Source: Porphyromonas sp. | Lineage (GTDB): Bacteria > Bacteroidota > Bacteroidia > Bacteroidales > Porphyromonadaceae | Assembly: GCA_022772085.1 (NCBI GenBank) | Contig: JALFBN010000002.1 | Coordinates: forward strand, 1-64,000 | DNA: 64,000 nucleotides | Direction of reading: 5' to 3' | Shown here: positions 27,924-36,143 of the stretch, in pieces | Numbering within the stretch: position 1 is the first letter of the stretch | How the letters are laid out: the number at the start of each line of letters is the position of its first letter | Made by a program: the position numbers and the translations under genes | The notes under the pieces: model-generated | What the model was told of the DNA's origin: nothing | The model's database searches: none | Seen by the model: only the letters and a program-made list of their open reading frames with translations

Positions 27924-27962
27924 AGGAGACCATTGGGCAGGAATTTTTGTGTTTTTGCCCAA

Positions 27963-28010
27963 CAAAAAAATCCCCCCTAGTGCATCCGTTGTCGGGGATG
28001 ACTAGGGGGC
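27963..28010 (-). terminator. Terminator of the three-repeat lipoprotein gene
   Basis: Stem of CCCCCTAGT with ACTAGGGGG extended by an inner GCATCC/GGATG pairing; on the minus strand it is followed by seven T. It is 50 bases beyond the stop. Confidence 0.85.
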
Positions 28011-28059
28011 AATGAGATTCCTCGAGGAGAGAGAGCTCTTGAAGAGGAGAGTTTTCTAC

Positions 28060-29433
28060 TTAAAATTCGTTGGGACTGAAAGCCAAAGCATAGGTACTAA
28101 ATGTACCGGATTGATCTATTTGGAACATGACTTTACCCGTAGGATCCTTATACGTAGGAATGGCAGGTCCAGAGACTTTGATCCATCCGAGTTGTTTTAC
28201 AAAATACTTTTCGATGTAGCTTGATGTTACTGTCATGGCGTTTTCTGCAAGTAGGATAGCAATGGCATACTTCCCAGCTGTATCTCCTTCGCCTTCCATC
28301 AGGAGGATGCCACTGAAGTCTGGAGACGTAGTTGCGATCAATTTGCCAAATTCGATGCCTTCGAGCAAAAATGGACCACTTGACTTATAATAGGTTTGCT
28401 TCTTGTACAATTCAACGGCTTCGTCGAGAGTGTATTTCCCAAAATCGAGGATTGGCATGGGGATATCCAAGGACTCTTTCATGATCTTGTTTGCAAGGTC
28501 GGGAGTTCCTTTGAAGAATTGAACTTTGGGAGCAAAGGTTGTTGCATCCTTGGGCTTATTCTTCTCGGCAACAGCAGCCATACCTGTCTCTTTATTGTAG
28601 TAGACAGGGTTCCCCTGATCGACAAGAGTGGTTAGTAAAAAGCCCATTGTACGCATATACTCTGTGATAGCATCGGGAGAAGGGCGCTTGTCGATATTCA
28701 CGAAGATGGCACATTCTTCGAGGAATGATTTCTTTTCTTTATCAAGCCAATAACGTGTGGCTGGAAAGTCTGGATTATTTGTTTTGAAAGAGTAGTATCC
28801 TTTTTCTATGCTTGTGTTCTCGAGATCAAGAGTGTGTCCTTGGCGTGCTTCAAACCGTAGAACGAGGTCGAGTGTATTTCCCAGTCCCATCAAAGGGGCC
28901 CAGAGGCCCGTTTCATGAGTCTTTGTTTCAGTTCTTGACCAAGAGGTTGTCGCCTCATCTTTGGGTGCAAAAACGTAGGAAATATCGCTATCGCTACGGT
29001 GTGAAATGAATACGACCCAGCCCCTTTCTTTGTGCGTAAATACGCCTTCGCTGGCTGCCTTTGTAGCTTGTTTGTCTTGGGAGAACCCTTGATTGAGTAG
29101 ACTCTCCACAAAGGTCTTTTCGGTATTGATGTCGGCTAGCTTCTCGGTTGCATAGCGATAGTTCCCTTCGGCATCGAATTGGAGTACAATAGTACGAGCG
29201 AAATCCTTCCCTGTATTCGTCGTAATGGTAAGAGTGCGTTTGGTGAGATCTTTTTGGCTCTTTTGCCCCAGTTTTTGAGCCTCAGCCTCAAGATCTGCAT
29301 ATGCCTTGCCGAAAAGCGAACTCGGTAGTATCACATTTATAAGGGGGTGAGAGGGCCCTTGGCTGTTGCGACAGGAGGCAAGTAGGAGTACAAGCACCAT
29401 AGATAAGATGCTAGGAAGCAATTTTTTTGTCAT
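28060..29433 (-). CDS. Unrecognised lipoprotein with three ~150-residue repeats
   Basis: 457 residues. Lipoprotein signal with LLLASC and Cys21. I do not recognise a family. The chain repeats: segments beginning GFSQD (116), GFLLT (264) and GWIKV (416) share a pattern of Gly-aromatic, a Thr/Lys/Gly turn, a hydrophobic strand, then Ser/Thr-Tyr/Thr-x-Phe-x-Pro (YVFAP 153-157, TTFAP 298-302, LAFSP 450-454), with periods of 148 and 152 residues. This points to three copies of one alpha/beta domain. Composition is Lys/Thr-rich and soluble, so it is probably a periplasm- or surface-facing anchored protein. Single gene with its own terminator. Confidence 0.8.
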   Translation of the reverse strand: MTKKLLPSILSMVLVLLLASCRNSQGPSHPLINVILPSSLFGKAYADLEAEAQKLGQKSQKDLTKRTLTITTNTGKDFARTIVLQFDAEGNYRYATEKLADINTEKTFVESLLNQGFSQDKQATKAASEGVFTHKERGWVVFISHRSDSDISYVFAPKDEATTSWSRTETKTHETGLWAPLMGLGNTLDLVLRFEARQGHTLDLENTSIEKGYYSFKTNNPDFPATRYWLDKEKKSFLEECAIFVNIDKRPSPDAITEYMRTMGFLLTTLVDQGNPVYYNKETGMAAVAEKNKPKDATTFAPKVQFFKGTPDLANKIMKESLDIPMPILDFGKYTLDEAVELYKKQTYYKSSGPFLLEGIEFGKLIATTSPDFSGILLMEGEGDTAGKYAIAILLAENAMTVTSSYIEKYFVKQLGWIKVSGPAIPTYKDPTGKVMFQIDQSGTFSTYALAFSPNEF

Positions 29434-29883
29434 TGTTTTGACTGATGTTTTAATAATTATGATAGGATATACTTTGTTCCAACTAGTGTGCTCTCATAAC
29501 ACGTTTATGGTGTGTGGACGTGTTTCTCCGCACTTTATGACCCTAATCTTATGCAAAGTAGGATCTTACATCGACAAATGTAGTGTTTTTGTTGCAATAT
29601 TCAAGAGTGGCCTGCTTCGGGTGGTTCATACCAATAGTATGGATCGTTTTTATGGTCTTTTTCCTGTCCCCTAAAGTCCGCTTTCGTAATTCCTTATTTG
29701 CACGATGAAGGCAAAACGTGCGACTTTGCATGGCAAGAACCTTGTACACTAATTATATTGCTACTTTTGTGACCGCAAATAGAAATACAACACACATTGA
29801 TCATGAAAAGGGAACGTCTCCAAAGCTATTGGTAGCTGTGGGATGCAGGTTGATTGTTGGAAAGGAAAAAGAAGCGTGTTGCT
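29434..29883. other. 450-base intergenic region between divergent genes
   Basis: Contains the promoter of the acyltransferase operon (29762-29769). A small hairpin TTACAT/ATGTAG lies near 29570-29585. No convincing promoter for the lipoprotein and no gene were identified. Confidence 0.5.
29762..29769 (+). promoter_or_regulatory. -7 box of the acyltransferase operon
   Basis: TACTTTTG matches TAnnTTTG; a TTG at 29742-29744 lies 17 bases upstream, slightly short. The leader to the ATG at 29884 is about 110 bases. Confidence 0.5.
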
Positions 29884-30720
29884 ATGCTTGAAATGGAAAA
29901 TAGTGTGTTAGAGCCTCAGCAGATAGACATAGGTGCTATCATAGCTACCAAGTGGAAACGTCCTCTACCACGTGCCATCGTATATTTGATAGAACGACTT
30001 ATTCACCAGCGGGAGATTAACGAGGTTCTTAGGATGTATGCAGGGGATCAGGGAGTCGCCTTTATGGATCGACTTGTGGAACACTTCCACCTTACACTAG
30101 ATCTTGTACATGAGGAGCGTTTGCCCCAATCAAAGCGTGCTTTATTTGTTTGCAATCATCCCCTGGGAGGTTTAGATGGGATCTGTTTGACCCATTTACT
30201 TGCACGTCACTACAAGTCAGATATTCGCTATATCGTCAATGACCTTTTGGCTAATTTAAAGCCCTTGGAACCGATATTCCTCCCTGTAAACGAATATGGT
30301 GCCCAAAGCCGTCAGTCGGTACAACGTCTTAATGAAGCATTGCAGAGCGAGCTCCCTGTTATCTCTTTTCCTGCAGGTTTGTGCTCGAGGTATATTGATG
30401 GTTGTGTGCAGGATCTCAAGTGGCAAAAAAGTTTCGTACGTCTTGCTCAAGAGTCGGAGCGTCCCATTGTTCCTCTCTTTTTCGAGGGATACAACAGCCG
30501 TCATTTCTATAATATAGAGCGTTTGCGAAGATTTATTGGACTTAAATTCAACATTGGTACAGCTCTGCTTCCTGATGAAATGTTCCGAGCAAAAGGCTCC
30601 TCTTTTCGAGTGTGGGTCGGAGATCCTATTCCGTATCAAAAGCTATCTCAATTGGGGAGTCGCCCTGTGGAGATTGCTGCTGCCGTCCGGAAAATGGTCT
30701 ACCAAATCCCTAAAAATTAA
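29884..30720 (+). CDS. glsA: PlsC-family O-acyltransferase (GlsA-like, aminoacyl-lipid synthesis)
   Basis: 278 residues. Lysophospholipid acyltransferase fold with the catalytic HX4D block as NHPLGGLDG (about 100-108) and later substrate motifs (FPAGLCSRY, VPLFFEGYNS). I use the ATG at 29884 rather than a TTG 30 bases upstream. Paired with the GNAT-type N-acyltransferase that follows after 35 bases. In Bacteroides the same pair, GlsB then GlsA, makes glycine lipids, and P. gingivalis has related serine-glycine lipids; by this analogy this enzyme adds the second, ester-linked acyl chain at the inner membrane. The amino-acid headgroup is not known from sequence. Confidence 0.78.
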   Translation: MLEMENSVLEPQQIDIGAIIATKWKRPLPRAIVYLIERLIHQREINEVLRMYAGDQGVAFMDRLVEHFHLTLDLVHEERLPQSKRALFVCNHPLGGLDGICLTHLLARHYKSDIRYIVNDLLANLKPLEPIFLPVNEYGAQSRQSVQRLNEALQSELPVISFPAGLCSRYIDGCVQDLKWQKSFVRLAQESERPIVPLFFEGYNSRHFYNIERLRRFIGLKFNIGTALLPDEMFRAKGSSFRVWVGDPIPYQKLSQLGSRPVEIAAAVRKMVYQIPKN

Positions 30721-30755
30721 ATCCTCTTCGTATTAACGTTAAGAATAAGTCTACT

Positions 30756-31703
30756 ATGCAACCGATAATAGCCCCTATAGCAACAGATCTCATTCTGCAA
30801 GAACTTACTCCCGATAAGTTACTTCGCCCTACCAATAAGGGTCGTAATAGTATCTATGTCTTTTCAGCTCATGAGGCACCGAATACAATGCGAGAAGTCG
30901 GACGTTTGCGAGAGGAAGCCTTTCGTGCCGGGGGTGGTGGCACGGGGCTGGGGTGTGATATTGATGAATATGATCTTGACGAAAAGGGATACAAACAGCT
31001 TATTGTTTGGAATCCTGAGGCTCAAGTGATTGTTGGGGGATATCGTTATATGCTGGGAGCAGATGTAATAGCGCATCCCCGAGGAACGAATATTTTAGCC
31101 ACTTCTCATATGTTTGATTATAGTGAGGAGTTCGTGCAGGATGTCCTTCCCTATACGATTGAGTTGGGGCGTTCCTTTGTTTCTCCGGAGTTCCAGTCCA
31201 CACGGTTTCATCATCTCTCCATATTTGCGCTTGATAACCTGTGGGATGGGTTGGGAGCGCTAACTGTACTCAATCCAGAGATTCAGTATTTCTTTGGTAA
31301 GGTGACCATGTACGCCAATTATAATAGGCGTTGTCGTAATTTGATTTTGCACTTCATGCAACGCCACTTCTACGACCATCGTCATCTTGTAACGCCCAAG
31401 GAACCTTTAACCATAGATGTAGACCTTGAGGAGATGGATCGCCTCTTCGCTGCAGGATCGCTCAGTGCTGACTATTTAGCTCTTAAGAAGGAGGTGCGCA
31501 AGACGGGTATTAGCATTCCTCCCCTTTTTAGTGCTTACATTTCTCTTTCTCCCCAACTTCTGTTTTTGGGTACAGCGATCAACTATGAGTTTAGTGAGGT
31601 CGAAGAGACGGGTATCTTGATCCGTATTGATCAAATTTTGGAAGAAAAAAAGGAACGGCATATCAACACGTTTCGTCGAGAAGAGAGTGATTCTCTAGCT
31701 TAG
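30756..31703 (+). CDS. glsB: GNAT-family N-acyltransferase (GlsB/OlsB-like)
   Basis: 315 residues of the 'hemolysin/ornithine-ACP acyltransferase' branch of GNAT enzymes. Visible blocks: LREEAFRAGGGGTG, IVGGYRYMLG, ELGRSFVSPEFQ and YFFGKVTMYANYN. The family transfers a 3-hydroxyacyl chain from ACP to the amino group of glycine, serine or ornithine. It follows the O-acyltransferase gene and precedes yraN by one base, so the three are likely one transcript. The order (O-acyltransferase first) is reversed compared with my memory of the Bacteroides glsB-glsA operon. Confidence 0.8.
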   Translation: MQPIIAPIATDLILQELTPDKLLRPTNKGRNSIYVFSAHEAPNTMREVGRLREEAFRAGGGGTGLGCDIDEYDLDEKGYKQLIVWNPEAQVIVGGYRYMLGADVIAHPRGTNILATSHMFDYSEEFVQDVLPYTIELGRSFVSPEFQSTRFHHLSIFALDNLWDGLGALTVLNPEIQYFFGKVTMYANYNRRCRNLILHFMQRHFYDHRHLVTPKEPLTIDVDLEEMDRLFAAGSLSADYLALKKEVRKTGISIPPLFSAYISLSPQLLFLGTAINYEFSEVEETGILIRIDQILEEKKERHINTFRREESDSLA

Positions 31704-31704
31704 T

Positions 31705-32088
31705 ATGGCAGAGCACAATAAACTAGGTGTAGAAGGAGAGCGAATAGCTTATCGCTATATAGAGCAACTTGGCTATACGATTCTAGAGAAGAATTGGTCG
31801 ATAGATGGCAAAAAAGAGGTGGATATATTTGCTACCGATGGACGAGATCTTATCGCAATTGAGGTCAAAACGCGTCGAACAGATTCTGGTTTTGATCCAC
31901 TTACAGCCGTTACTAGACAGAAGCAGGCAAATATAATAGCACTTACCAATACCTATGTGAGATTAAAGGGTGTTACTCAACCCATACGGTTTGATATTAT
32001 TGCCGTTTGGTTTCATCCGTTTGATCAACTCTTTGATATCAAACATTATAAAGATGCTTTTAGGGCAACATTGCGCACTCGTTCCTAA
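31705..32088 (+). CDS. yraN: YraN family (UPF0102) nuclease-like protein
   Basis: 127 residues with a restriction-endonuclease-like fold: GERIAYRYIEQLGY helix, then the conserved acidic strand KKEVDIFATDG and IAIEVKTRR (the E-x-K of the PD-(D/E)xK core). Widespread but of unproven function, possibly DNA processing. One base separates it from the N-acyltransferase stop, so it is probably a passenger in that operon. Full family length. Confidence 0.88.
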   Translation: MAEHNKLGVEGERIAYRYIEQLGYTILEKNWSIDGKKEVDIFATDGRDLIAIEVKTRRTDSGFDPLTAVTRQKQANIIALTNTYVRLKGVTQPIRFDIIAVWFHPFDQLFDIKHYKDAFRATLRTRS

Positions 32089-32193
32089 ACAGAATAGAGT
32101 GTCTACTCAATAATAAGTCTCTTTTGATATGGAAATATTTTTCGCAATCGCTGATTTATACTGAGAATATTTATCTAGTGTTTGATCTTTTTA

Positions 32194-32201
32194 TACCTTT
32201 G
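32194..32201 (+). promoter_or_regulatory. -7 box of the ROK kinase gene
   Basis: TACCTTTG, 22 bases before the ATG at 32223. The -33 region at 19-base spacing is TTAT, a partial match. Confidence 0.55.
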
Positions 32202-32222
32202 TAAAGAGAAAAAGAGATTTTC

Positions 32223-33218
32223 ATGGAGACAATATATACCATTGGTATCGATATTGGGGGAACCAATACTGTCGTTGGGGTGGTGGATCGTGAGGGATCT
32301 ATACTAGCTCGACGTAAATTCCCTACATCTATCTGCGGAGAAAGATTAACCTGCTTTATAGACCAAATCGCCATCCAAATAGAGTCGTTGGAGAGACAGC
32401 ATAACCTTGTAGGCAGGATTGAGGGGATTGGAATAGGTGCCCCTAATGGCAATCATGAAGATGGCACGATCTCCTTTGCAGCCAATATGCCTTGGAAGAT
32501 GCCATTTCCGATCGTTCGTATGCTTCAAGAGCGAATCGATCTCCCTGTTGCACTTATCAATGACGCCAAAGCGGCTGCCGTAGGGGAGATGACTTATGGA
32601 GCTACTCGAGGGATGCGCGATTTTATCATCATTACTTTGGGTACAGGAGTTGGCAGTGGTATCGTGGCCAATGGAGAACTTATCTTCGGACATGATGGAC
32701 TAGCTGGTGAGTTGGGACACTTGATCGTTCGGCGAGGAGGTCGTCCATGTGGTTGTGGTCGTCGTGGTTGTCTTGAAACCTATTGTTCGGCTCGAGGAAT
32801 GGCTCGTACTGCTATTGAGCTCTTGCAACAAACAACAGAGGAGAGTCCTTTGCGCTATCTAAGGGAAGAGGAGATTACGAGTAAGTCTGTCTATGATGCT
32901 GCTGAGGATGGAGATCCCATTGCTCAGCAGGTTTTTGAAATCACGGGGCAGATCTTGGGTGAGAGTTTGGCGGACTTTATGACCTTTTCAAGTCCTGAAG
33001 CTATTGTTCTATTTGGTGGTGTTACGGCGGCAGGCGATCGTTTGCTGGAACCGATAAAGAGATCTCTGAAAGAAAATCTGCTTTGTGTCTACAAGATGCC
33101 TAAATTGCTGTTCTCTCAACTCCCTTCTGATGATGCTGCCGTATTGGGGGCTGCTGCAGTGGGAGTTGAAGAGGTGCGTCGATTGGCTCTTCGTATGAGT
33201 AGACCTATTAATTTTTAA
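32223..33218 (+). CDS. ROK-family sugar kinase (glucokinase-like)
   Basis: 331-residue cytosolic kinase. ATP-binding IGIDIGGTNTVVGVV at the N terminus, catalytic Asp in ALINDAKAAA, the GTGVGSG loop, and the ROK zinc site GELGHLIV followed by CGCGRRGCLE. Most likely glucose or a close hexose to its 6-phosphate; N-acetylmannosamine or other sugars cannot be excluded. Followed after 28 bases by an SDR gene. It has its own promoter. Confidence 0.88.
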   Translation: METIYTIGIDIGGTNTVVGVVDREGSILARRKFPTSICGERLTCFIDQIAIQIESLERQHNLVGRIEGIGIGAPNGNHEDGTISFAANMPWKMPFPIVRMLQERIDLPVALINDAKAAAVGEMTYGATRGMRDFIIITLGTGVGSGIVANGELIFGHDGLAGELGHLIVRRGGRPCGCGRRGCLETYCSARGMARTAIELLQQTTEESPLRYLREEEITSKSVYDAAEDGDPIAQQVFEITGQILGESLADFMTFSSPEAIVLFGGVTAAGDRLLEPIKRSLKENLLCVYKMPKLLFSQLPSDDAAVLGAAAVGVEEVRRLALRMSRPINF

Positions 33219-33246
33219 GGAGTTCTAATTAGATATGTATTGAGAT

Positions 33247-34017
33247 ATGTTGGATGTAAAAGGTAAAATCGCTCTTGTAACGGGGGCAACCTCCGGTATC
33301 GGACGAGCTACGGCTTTGCGCTTAGCTCATATGGGGTATCATGTGATCATTACGGGACGTCGTGGAGATCGCCTCGCTTTGCTACAACGAGAAATCGAAC
33401 AAATGACAGAGGTTCGAGCTCTTGCTTTGACATTTGATGTCCGTTCTTTTGGAGAGGTAGAACGTGCACTAGGACAGCTCCCTGAGGAGTGGTCTTCGAT
33501 CGAGGTCCTCGTAAATAATGCAGGATTGGCTGCCGGGATGGAACCCCTTCAAGATGGCCTATTAGACGACTGGGAGCGAATGATTGATACCAACATTAAG
33601 GGGTTGCTCTATGTAACCAAAATTGTTGCACCTGGTATGATCGAACGAGGTCGAGGACACATATTCAATATAGGGTCTATTGCCGGGCGAGAGGTTTATC
33701 CTTCGGGCAATGTTTATTGTGCAACCAAGCATGCCGTAGATGCCCTATCCAAGGGTATGCGTATTGATATGCATAGGTATGGCATTAAAGTTACTCAGAT
33801 TGCGCCAGGAGCTGTAGAGACGGAGTTTTCTCTTGTTCGATTTCATAATGATGCCGCTTGCGCCGAAAAGGTGTACGAGGGCTATGAACCTCTTACGGGA
33901 GATGATATTGCACACTGTATTGAATCGGCTCTTCGCCTACCTGACAACGTTTGCCTAGCAGATATGCTCGTGTTGCCTAAGGCACAGGGCTCTAGTCGCG
34001 ATTTTTATCGAAAATAA
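33247..34017 (+). CDS. Short-chain dehydrogenase/reductase (YdfG-like)
   Basis: 256-residue Rossmann-fold oxidoreductase. Cofactor motif TGATSGIGRA, NNAG at about 90, catalytic Ser in IGSIAG and Tyr-x-x-x-Lys as YCATK. The 'ITGRRGDRL' turn with two Arg after the second strand favours NADP(H). The closest family I recognise is the YdfG group acting on serine, allo-threonine or 3-hydroxy acids; the real substrate is open. Probably co-transcribed with the ROK kinase and ended by the terminator at 34037-34099. Confidence 0.85.
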   Translation: MLDVKGKIALVTGATSGIGRATALRLAHMGYHVIITGRRGDRLALLQREIEQMTEVRALALTFDVRSFGEVERALGQLPEEWSSIEVLVNNAGLAAGMEPLQDGLLDDWERMIDTNIKGLLYVTKIVAPGMIERGRGHIFNIGSIAGREVYPSGNVYCATKHAVDALSKGMRIDMHRYGIKVTQIAPGAVETEFSLVRFHNDAACAEKVYEGYEPLTGDDIAHCIESALRLPDNVCLADMLVLPKAQGSSRDFYRK

Positions 34018-34036
34018 TCCTCTCTCGAAAAATCAA

Positions 34037-34099
34037 CATAAAAGTGCAATACCTCTGCTATCCATAAGAAAAGGATAGAAGGGGTATTGCGCTTTTATG
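34037..34099. terminator. Terminator after the SDR gene
   Basis: Long stem CATAAAAGTGCAATACC with GGTATTGCGCTTTTATG (one G-T) and an inner CTATCC/GGATAG pairing; A and T tracts on both sides. Confidence 0.85.
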
Positions 34100-34206
34100 A
34101 TGTGGAGCCCTGACTCACTCCTCCATTGTAAGAGGAATATGTAAAAAATAGTCTGCGTTGTCCCTCTTCAGCTCTAGTCTGTTTCGTAGAATATATTCTA
34201 CAATAA

Positions 34207-34238
34207 TTTGGCTATGTCGTGAATTTTGCCTTACTTTG
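34207..34238 (+). promoter_or_regulatory. rpmB-rpmG promoter
   Basis: TTTG at 34207-34210, 20 bases, then TTACTTTG at 34231-34238 (one mismatch to TAnnTTTG). The leader to the rpmB ATG is about 120 bases. Confidence 0.6.
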
Positions 34239-34366
34239 CACCCGATTACAGCCCCGTGTGGATCTCTGGTTGTGCAGAAGTAATGATGCTAAACTTTGTA
34301 CTCGAAGCGGTTTAGGCGTGGCAAGTAGTTGACAATTAGTGTAATAAGAAAAACGACTATATAGAA

Positions 34367-34606
34367 ATGTCTAAGGCTTGTCAAATTACAGGTAAGCGTG
34401 CGATGGTGGGAAACAATGTATCGCACTCTAATCATAGGACGAAGCGTGTCTTCAATGTGAACCTATTCGAAAAGAAATTTTATTGGCCTGAGCAGGATTG
34501 TTGGATCCGTCTCAAGGTTTCTGCAGATGGACTTCGTTTGATCAACAAGATCGGTCTCAATGAGGCTCTTAAGCGTGCTGCAGAAAAAGGATATTTGGGA
34601 GCATAA
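34367..34606 (+). CDS. rpmB: 50S ribosomal protein L28
   Basis: 79-residue ribosomal protein with the family start [20 protein letters not shown] and the RVFNVNL / [10 protein letters not shown] blocks. First gene of the rpmB-rpmG-DUF4295 trio that is conserved across Bacteroidota. No zinc-binding Cys pairs are present. Confidence 0.97.
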   Translation: MSKACQITGKRAMVGNNVSHSNHRTKRVFNVNLFEKKFYWPEQDCWIRLKVSADGLRLINKIGLNEALKRAAEKGYLGA

Positions 34607-34636
34607 TTGGTAGACAGCACATAGGAAAGAAAATAT

Positions 34637-34828
34637 ATGGCAACGAAGAAAGCAAAAGGAAATCGTATCCAGGTTATCCTCGAGTGTACAGAACATAAGG
34701 AAAGTGGTATGCCTGGAACTTCTCGTTATATCACTACGAAAAATCGTAAGAATACGACCAATCGTTTGGAACTTAAGAAGTATAACCCCATTCTTAAGCG
34801 TTATACACTTCATCGCGAGATTAAATAA
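34637..34828 (+). CDS. rpmG: 50S ribosomal protein L33
   Basis: 63-residue ribosomal protein near the E site: [37 protein letters not shown]. It has only one of the four Cys of zinc-type L33, so it is a C-minus paralogue. 30 bases after rpmB and 17 before the DUF4295 gene. Confidence 0.97.
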   Translation: MATKKAKGNRIQVILECTEHKESGMPGTSRYITTKNRKNTTNRLELKKYNPILKRYTLHREIK

Positions 34829-34845
34829 TATAGGAGAAAGAAGAA

Positions 34846-35001
34846 ATGGCAAAGAAATCCGTTGCAACTTTTAGAAGTGGTAGTAAAGATGGTCGCGCCT
34901 ATTCTAAGGTGATCAAGATGGTTAAGTCTCCCAAAACTGGAGCTTATTGTTTCCAGGAGGAGATGGTTCTTAATGAAGCAGTACAAGAGTACTTCAAGTA
35001 A
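34846..35001 (+). CDS. DUF4295 small basic protein
   Basis: 51-residue Lys-rich protein beginning MAKKSVATFRSGSKDG and ending AVQEYFK. It is the DUF4295 family, found after rpmG in Bacteroidota and probably ribosome-associated, although its role is not established. The start ATG at 34846-34848 has AGGAGA 12-17 bases upstream. Too short for routine gene finders and easily missed. Confidence 0.9.
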   Translation: MAKKSVATFRSGSKDGRAYSKVIKMVKSPKTGAYCFQEEMVLNEAVQEYFK

Positions 35002-35130
35002 GATATAAGAGGTCCGTCGCTCCGTCACCACATCTCAAGGTCTCTTTTTATTGGAGAGGCTGAGATGGGAGGTTATCCCCTCTAGAGGTGCGAATTTTTA
35101 GGAAAGTCCCAGGGGCTTTCAAGATATAAT

Positions 35131-35172
35131 GAGGCTACATCTGAGGTTCTTTCGGATGTAGTCTCTTTTTTC
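35131..35172 (+). terminator. Terminator after the L28-L33-DUF4295 operon
   Basis: Stem of GAGGCTACATC with GATGTAGTCTC (one mismatch), 13-base loop, then a run of T. It is 130 bases beyond the DUF4295 stop and before ruvC. Confidence 0.8.
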
Positions 35173-35231
35173 CTCCTATGTACATATGAGTTGGTGGAGA
35201 GAGTGTTAGTGTTTGAAGAGATTAGATACAA

Positions 35232-35810
35232 ATGGCACACGCAAAAGAGCGGATCATATTAGGCGTAGACCCTGGTACGCAATTGATGGGATATGGCTTG
35301 ATACGAGTCGTTGGCACTAAACCTCAACTCATCGCTATGGGGGTTATTGAACTCGGTAAATACGAAGATCATTACCTGCGTCTCAATCGGATCTTTGAAC
35401 GAGTTACGAATCTTATAGAAGAGTTCCTTCCTGATGAAATGGCTTTAGAGGCTCCTTTTTTTGGTAAGAATGTACAGAGTATGCTCAAATTGGGACGAGC
35501 GCAAGGGGCTGCTATGATAGCAGGACTGCAGCGAGGGCTACCCATTACAGAATATGCTCCATTACGGATAAAGCAGTCCATTACGGGTAACGGAGCTGCC
35601 TCCAAAGAACAGGTGGCAGGGATGTTACAGAAGATTTTGGCCATCCCTTTGGAGGATATGCCTAAGCATCTTGATGCAACGGATGGTTTGGCGGTAGCTC
35701 TTTGTCACTTCTATCAGACAAGCAATCCCCTAGCATCATCAGACAAAGTGCTCCGTAGTTGGTCTGATTTTGTCAAATCAAATCCTGATAAGATACATGG
35801 ACTCAAATAA
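35232..35810 (+). CDS. ruvC: Holliday junction resolvase RuvC
   Basis: 192-residue nuclease that cuts four-way junctions in recombination repair. Catalytic acidic residues lie in [13 protein letters not shown] (Asp), [11 protein letters not shown] (Glu) and [12 protein letters not shown] (two Asp), the standard RuvC set. About 20 residues longer than E. coli RuvC through a C-terminal tail. ruvA and ruvB are not adjacent. Single gene. Confidence 0.96.
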   Translation: MAHAKERIILGVDPGTQLMGYGLIRVVGTKPQLIAMGVIELGKYEDHYLRLNRIFERVTNLIEEFLPDEMALEAPFFGKNVQSMLKLGRAQGAAMIAGLQRGLPITEYAPLRIKQSITGNGAASKEQVAGMLQKILAIPLEDMPKHLDATDGLAVALCHFYQTSNPLASSDKVLRSWSDFVKSNPDKIHGLK

Positions 35811-35908
35811 AAGAAATTCTCTAGAAATATTTTGTCATAGTATTCTCTTGATAATCAGAATAGTTGAAACTGAGTATGACCGATAGCCCTGAAATCGTAT
35901 CTTAGGGT

Positions 35909-35939
35909 ATTGTAGAACTCGAAAAAAGTAGTACCTTTG
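35909..35939 (+). promoter_or_regulatory. Promoter of the SRP RNA / tRNA-Thr unit
   Basis: ATTG at 35909-35912, exactly 19 bases, then TACCTTTG at 35932-35939: one of the two best promoter matches in the window. Transcription would start near 35945, right at the 5' arm of the RNA hairpin. Confidence 0.75.
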
Positions 35940-35944
35940 CAGCC

Positions 35945-36043
35945 GGGGTGAGTCCTATACGGTCAGCTCCCCATGATCCCCCCAGGGCTTGATCGCAGCA
36001 AGGGTAGTGGGTTGTAGCGACGCGATATGGGTTGCTCATCCCT
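35945..36043 (+). ncRNA. ffs: Signal recognition particle RNA (4.5S-like)
   Basis: A rod-like RNA of about 99 bases directly after a strong promoter. The ends pair (GGGGTGAG 35945-35952 with CTCATCCC 36035-36042), then CCTATA with TATGGG, leading to an apical region with the conserved SRP internal loop: CAGG (35983-35986) opposite GCAGCA (35995-36000), followed by AGGGTA. This binds Ffh and targets nascent membrane proteins. The usual GGAA apical loop is replaced by TTGATC (35989-35994) closed by two G-C pairs. I call it from structure and the AGG/AGCA signature; ends are approximate. Probably co-transcribed with tRNA-Thr. Confidence 0.7.
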
Positions 36044-36054
36044 CTTTCAAGAAC

Positions 36055-36128
36055 GCCTCTTTAGCTCAGTTGGCCAGAGCACGTGATTTGTAATCTCGGG
36101 GTCGTTGGTTCGAATCCGACAAGAGGCT
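36055..36128 (+). tRNA. tRNA-Thr (anticodon UGU)
   Basis: 74-base cloverleaf: acceptor GCCTCTT pairs with AAGAGGC, D-arm GCTC/GAGC, anticodon TGT at 36089-36091 in loop TTTGTAA, T-arm GTTGG-TTCGAAT-CCGAC, discriminator T. CCA is not encoded. The anticodon stem CGTGA/TCTCG has one T-T mismatch. It lies 12 bases after the SRP RNA, so one precursor is likely. Confidence 0.95.
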
Positions 36129-36143
36129 CAAAATAAAGAATAG

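Larger units (their letters stand above)
27569..28059. other. 491-base intergenic region with inverted repeats
   Basis: Holds the rlmL promoter (27596-27603), an unassigned AT-rich stretch 27610-27860, a 13-base inverted repeat with a third competing arm (27863-27923), a second hairpin TTGGGCA/TGCCCAA near 27927-27962 and the lipoprotein terminator (27963-28010). No protein gene seen. Confidence 0.6.
34018..34366. other. 349-base intergenic region: terminator and rpmB promoter/leader
   Basis: Holds the SDR terminator (34037-34099), the rpmB promoter (34207-34238) and an untranslated leader of about 120 bases in which I find no clear secondary structure. No gene seen. Confidence 0.6.
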
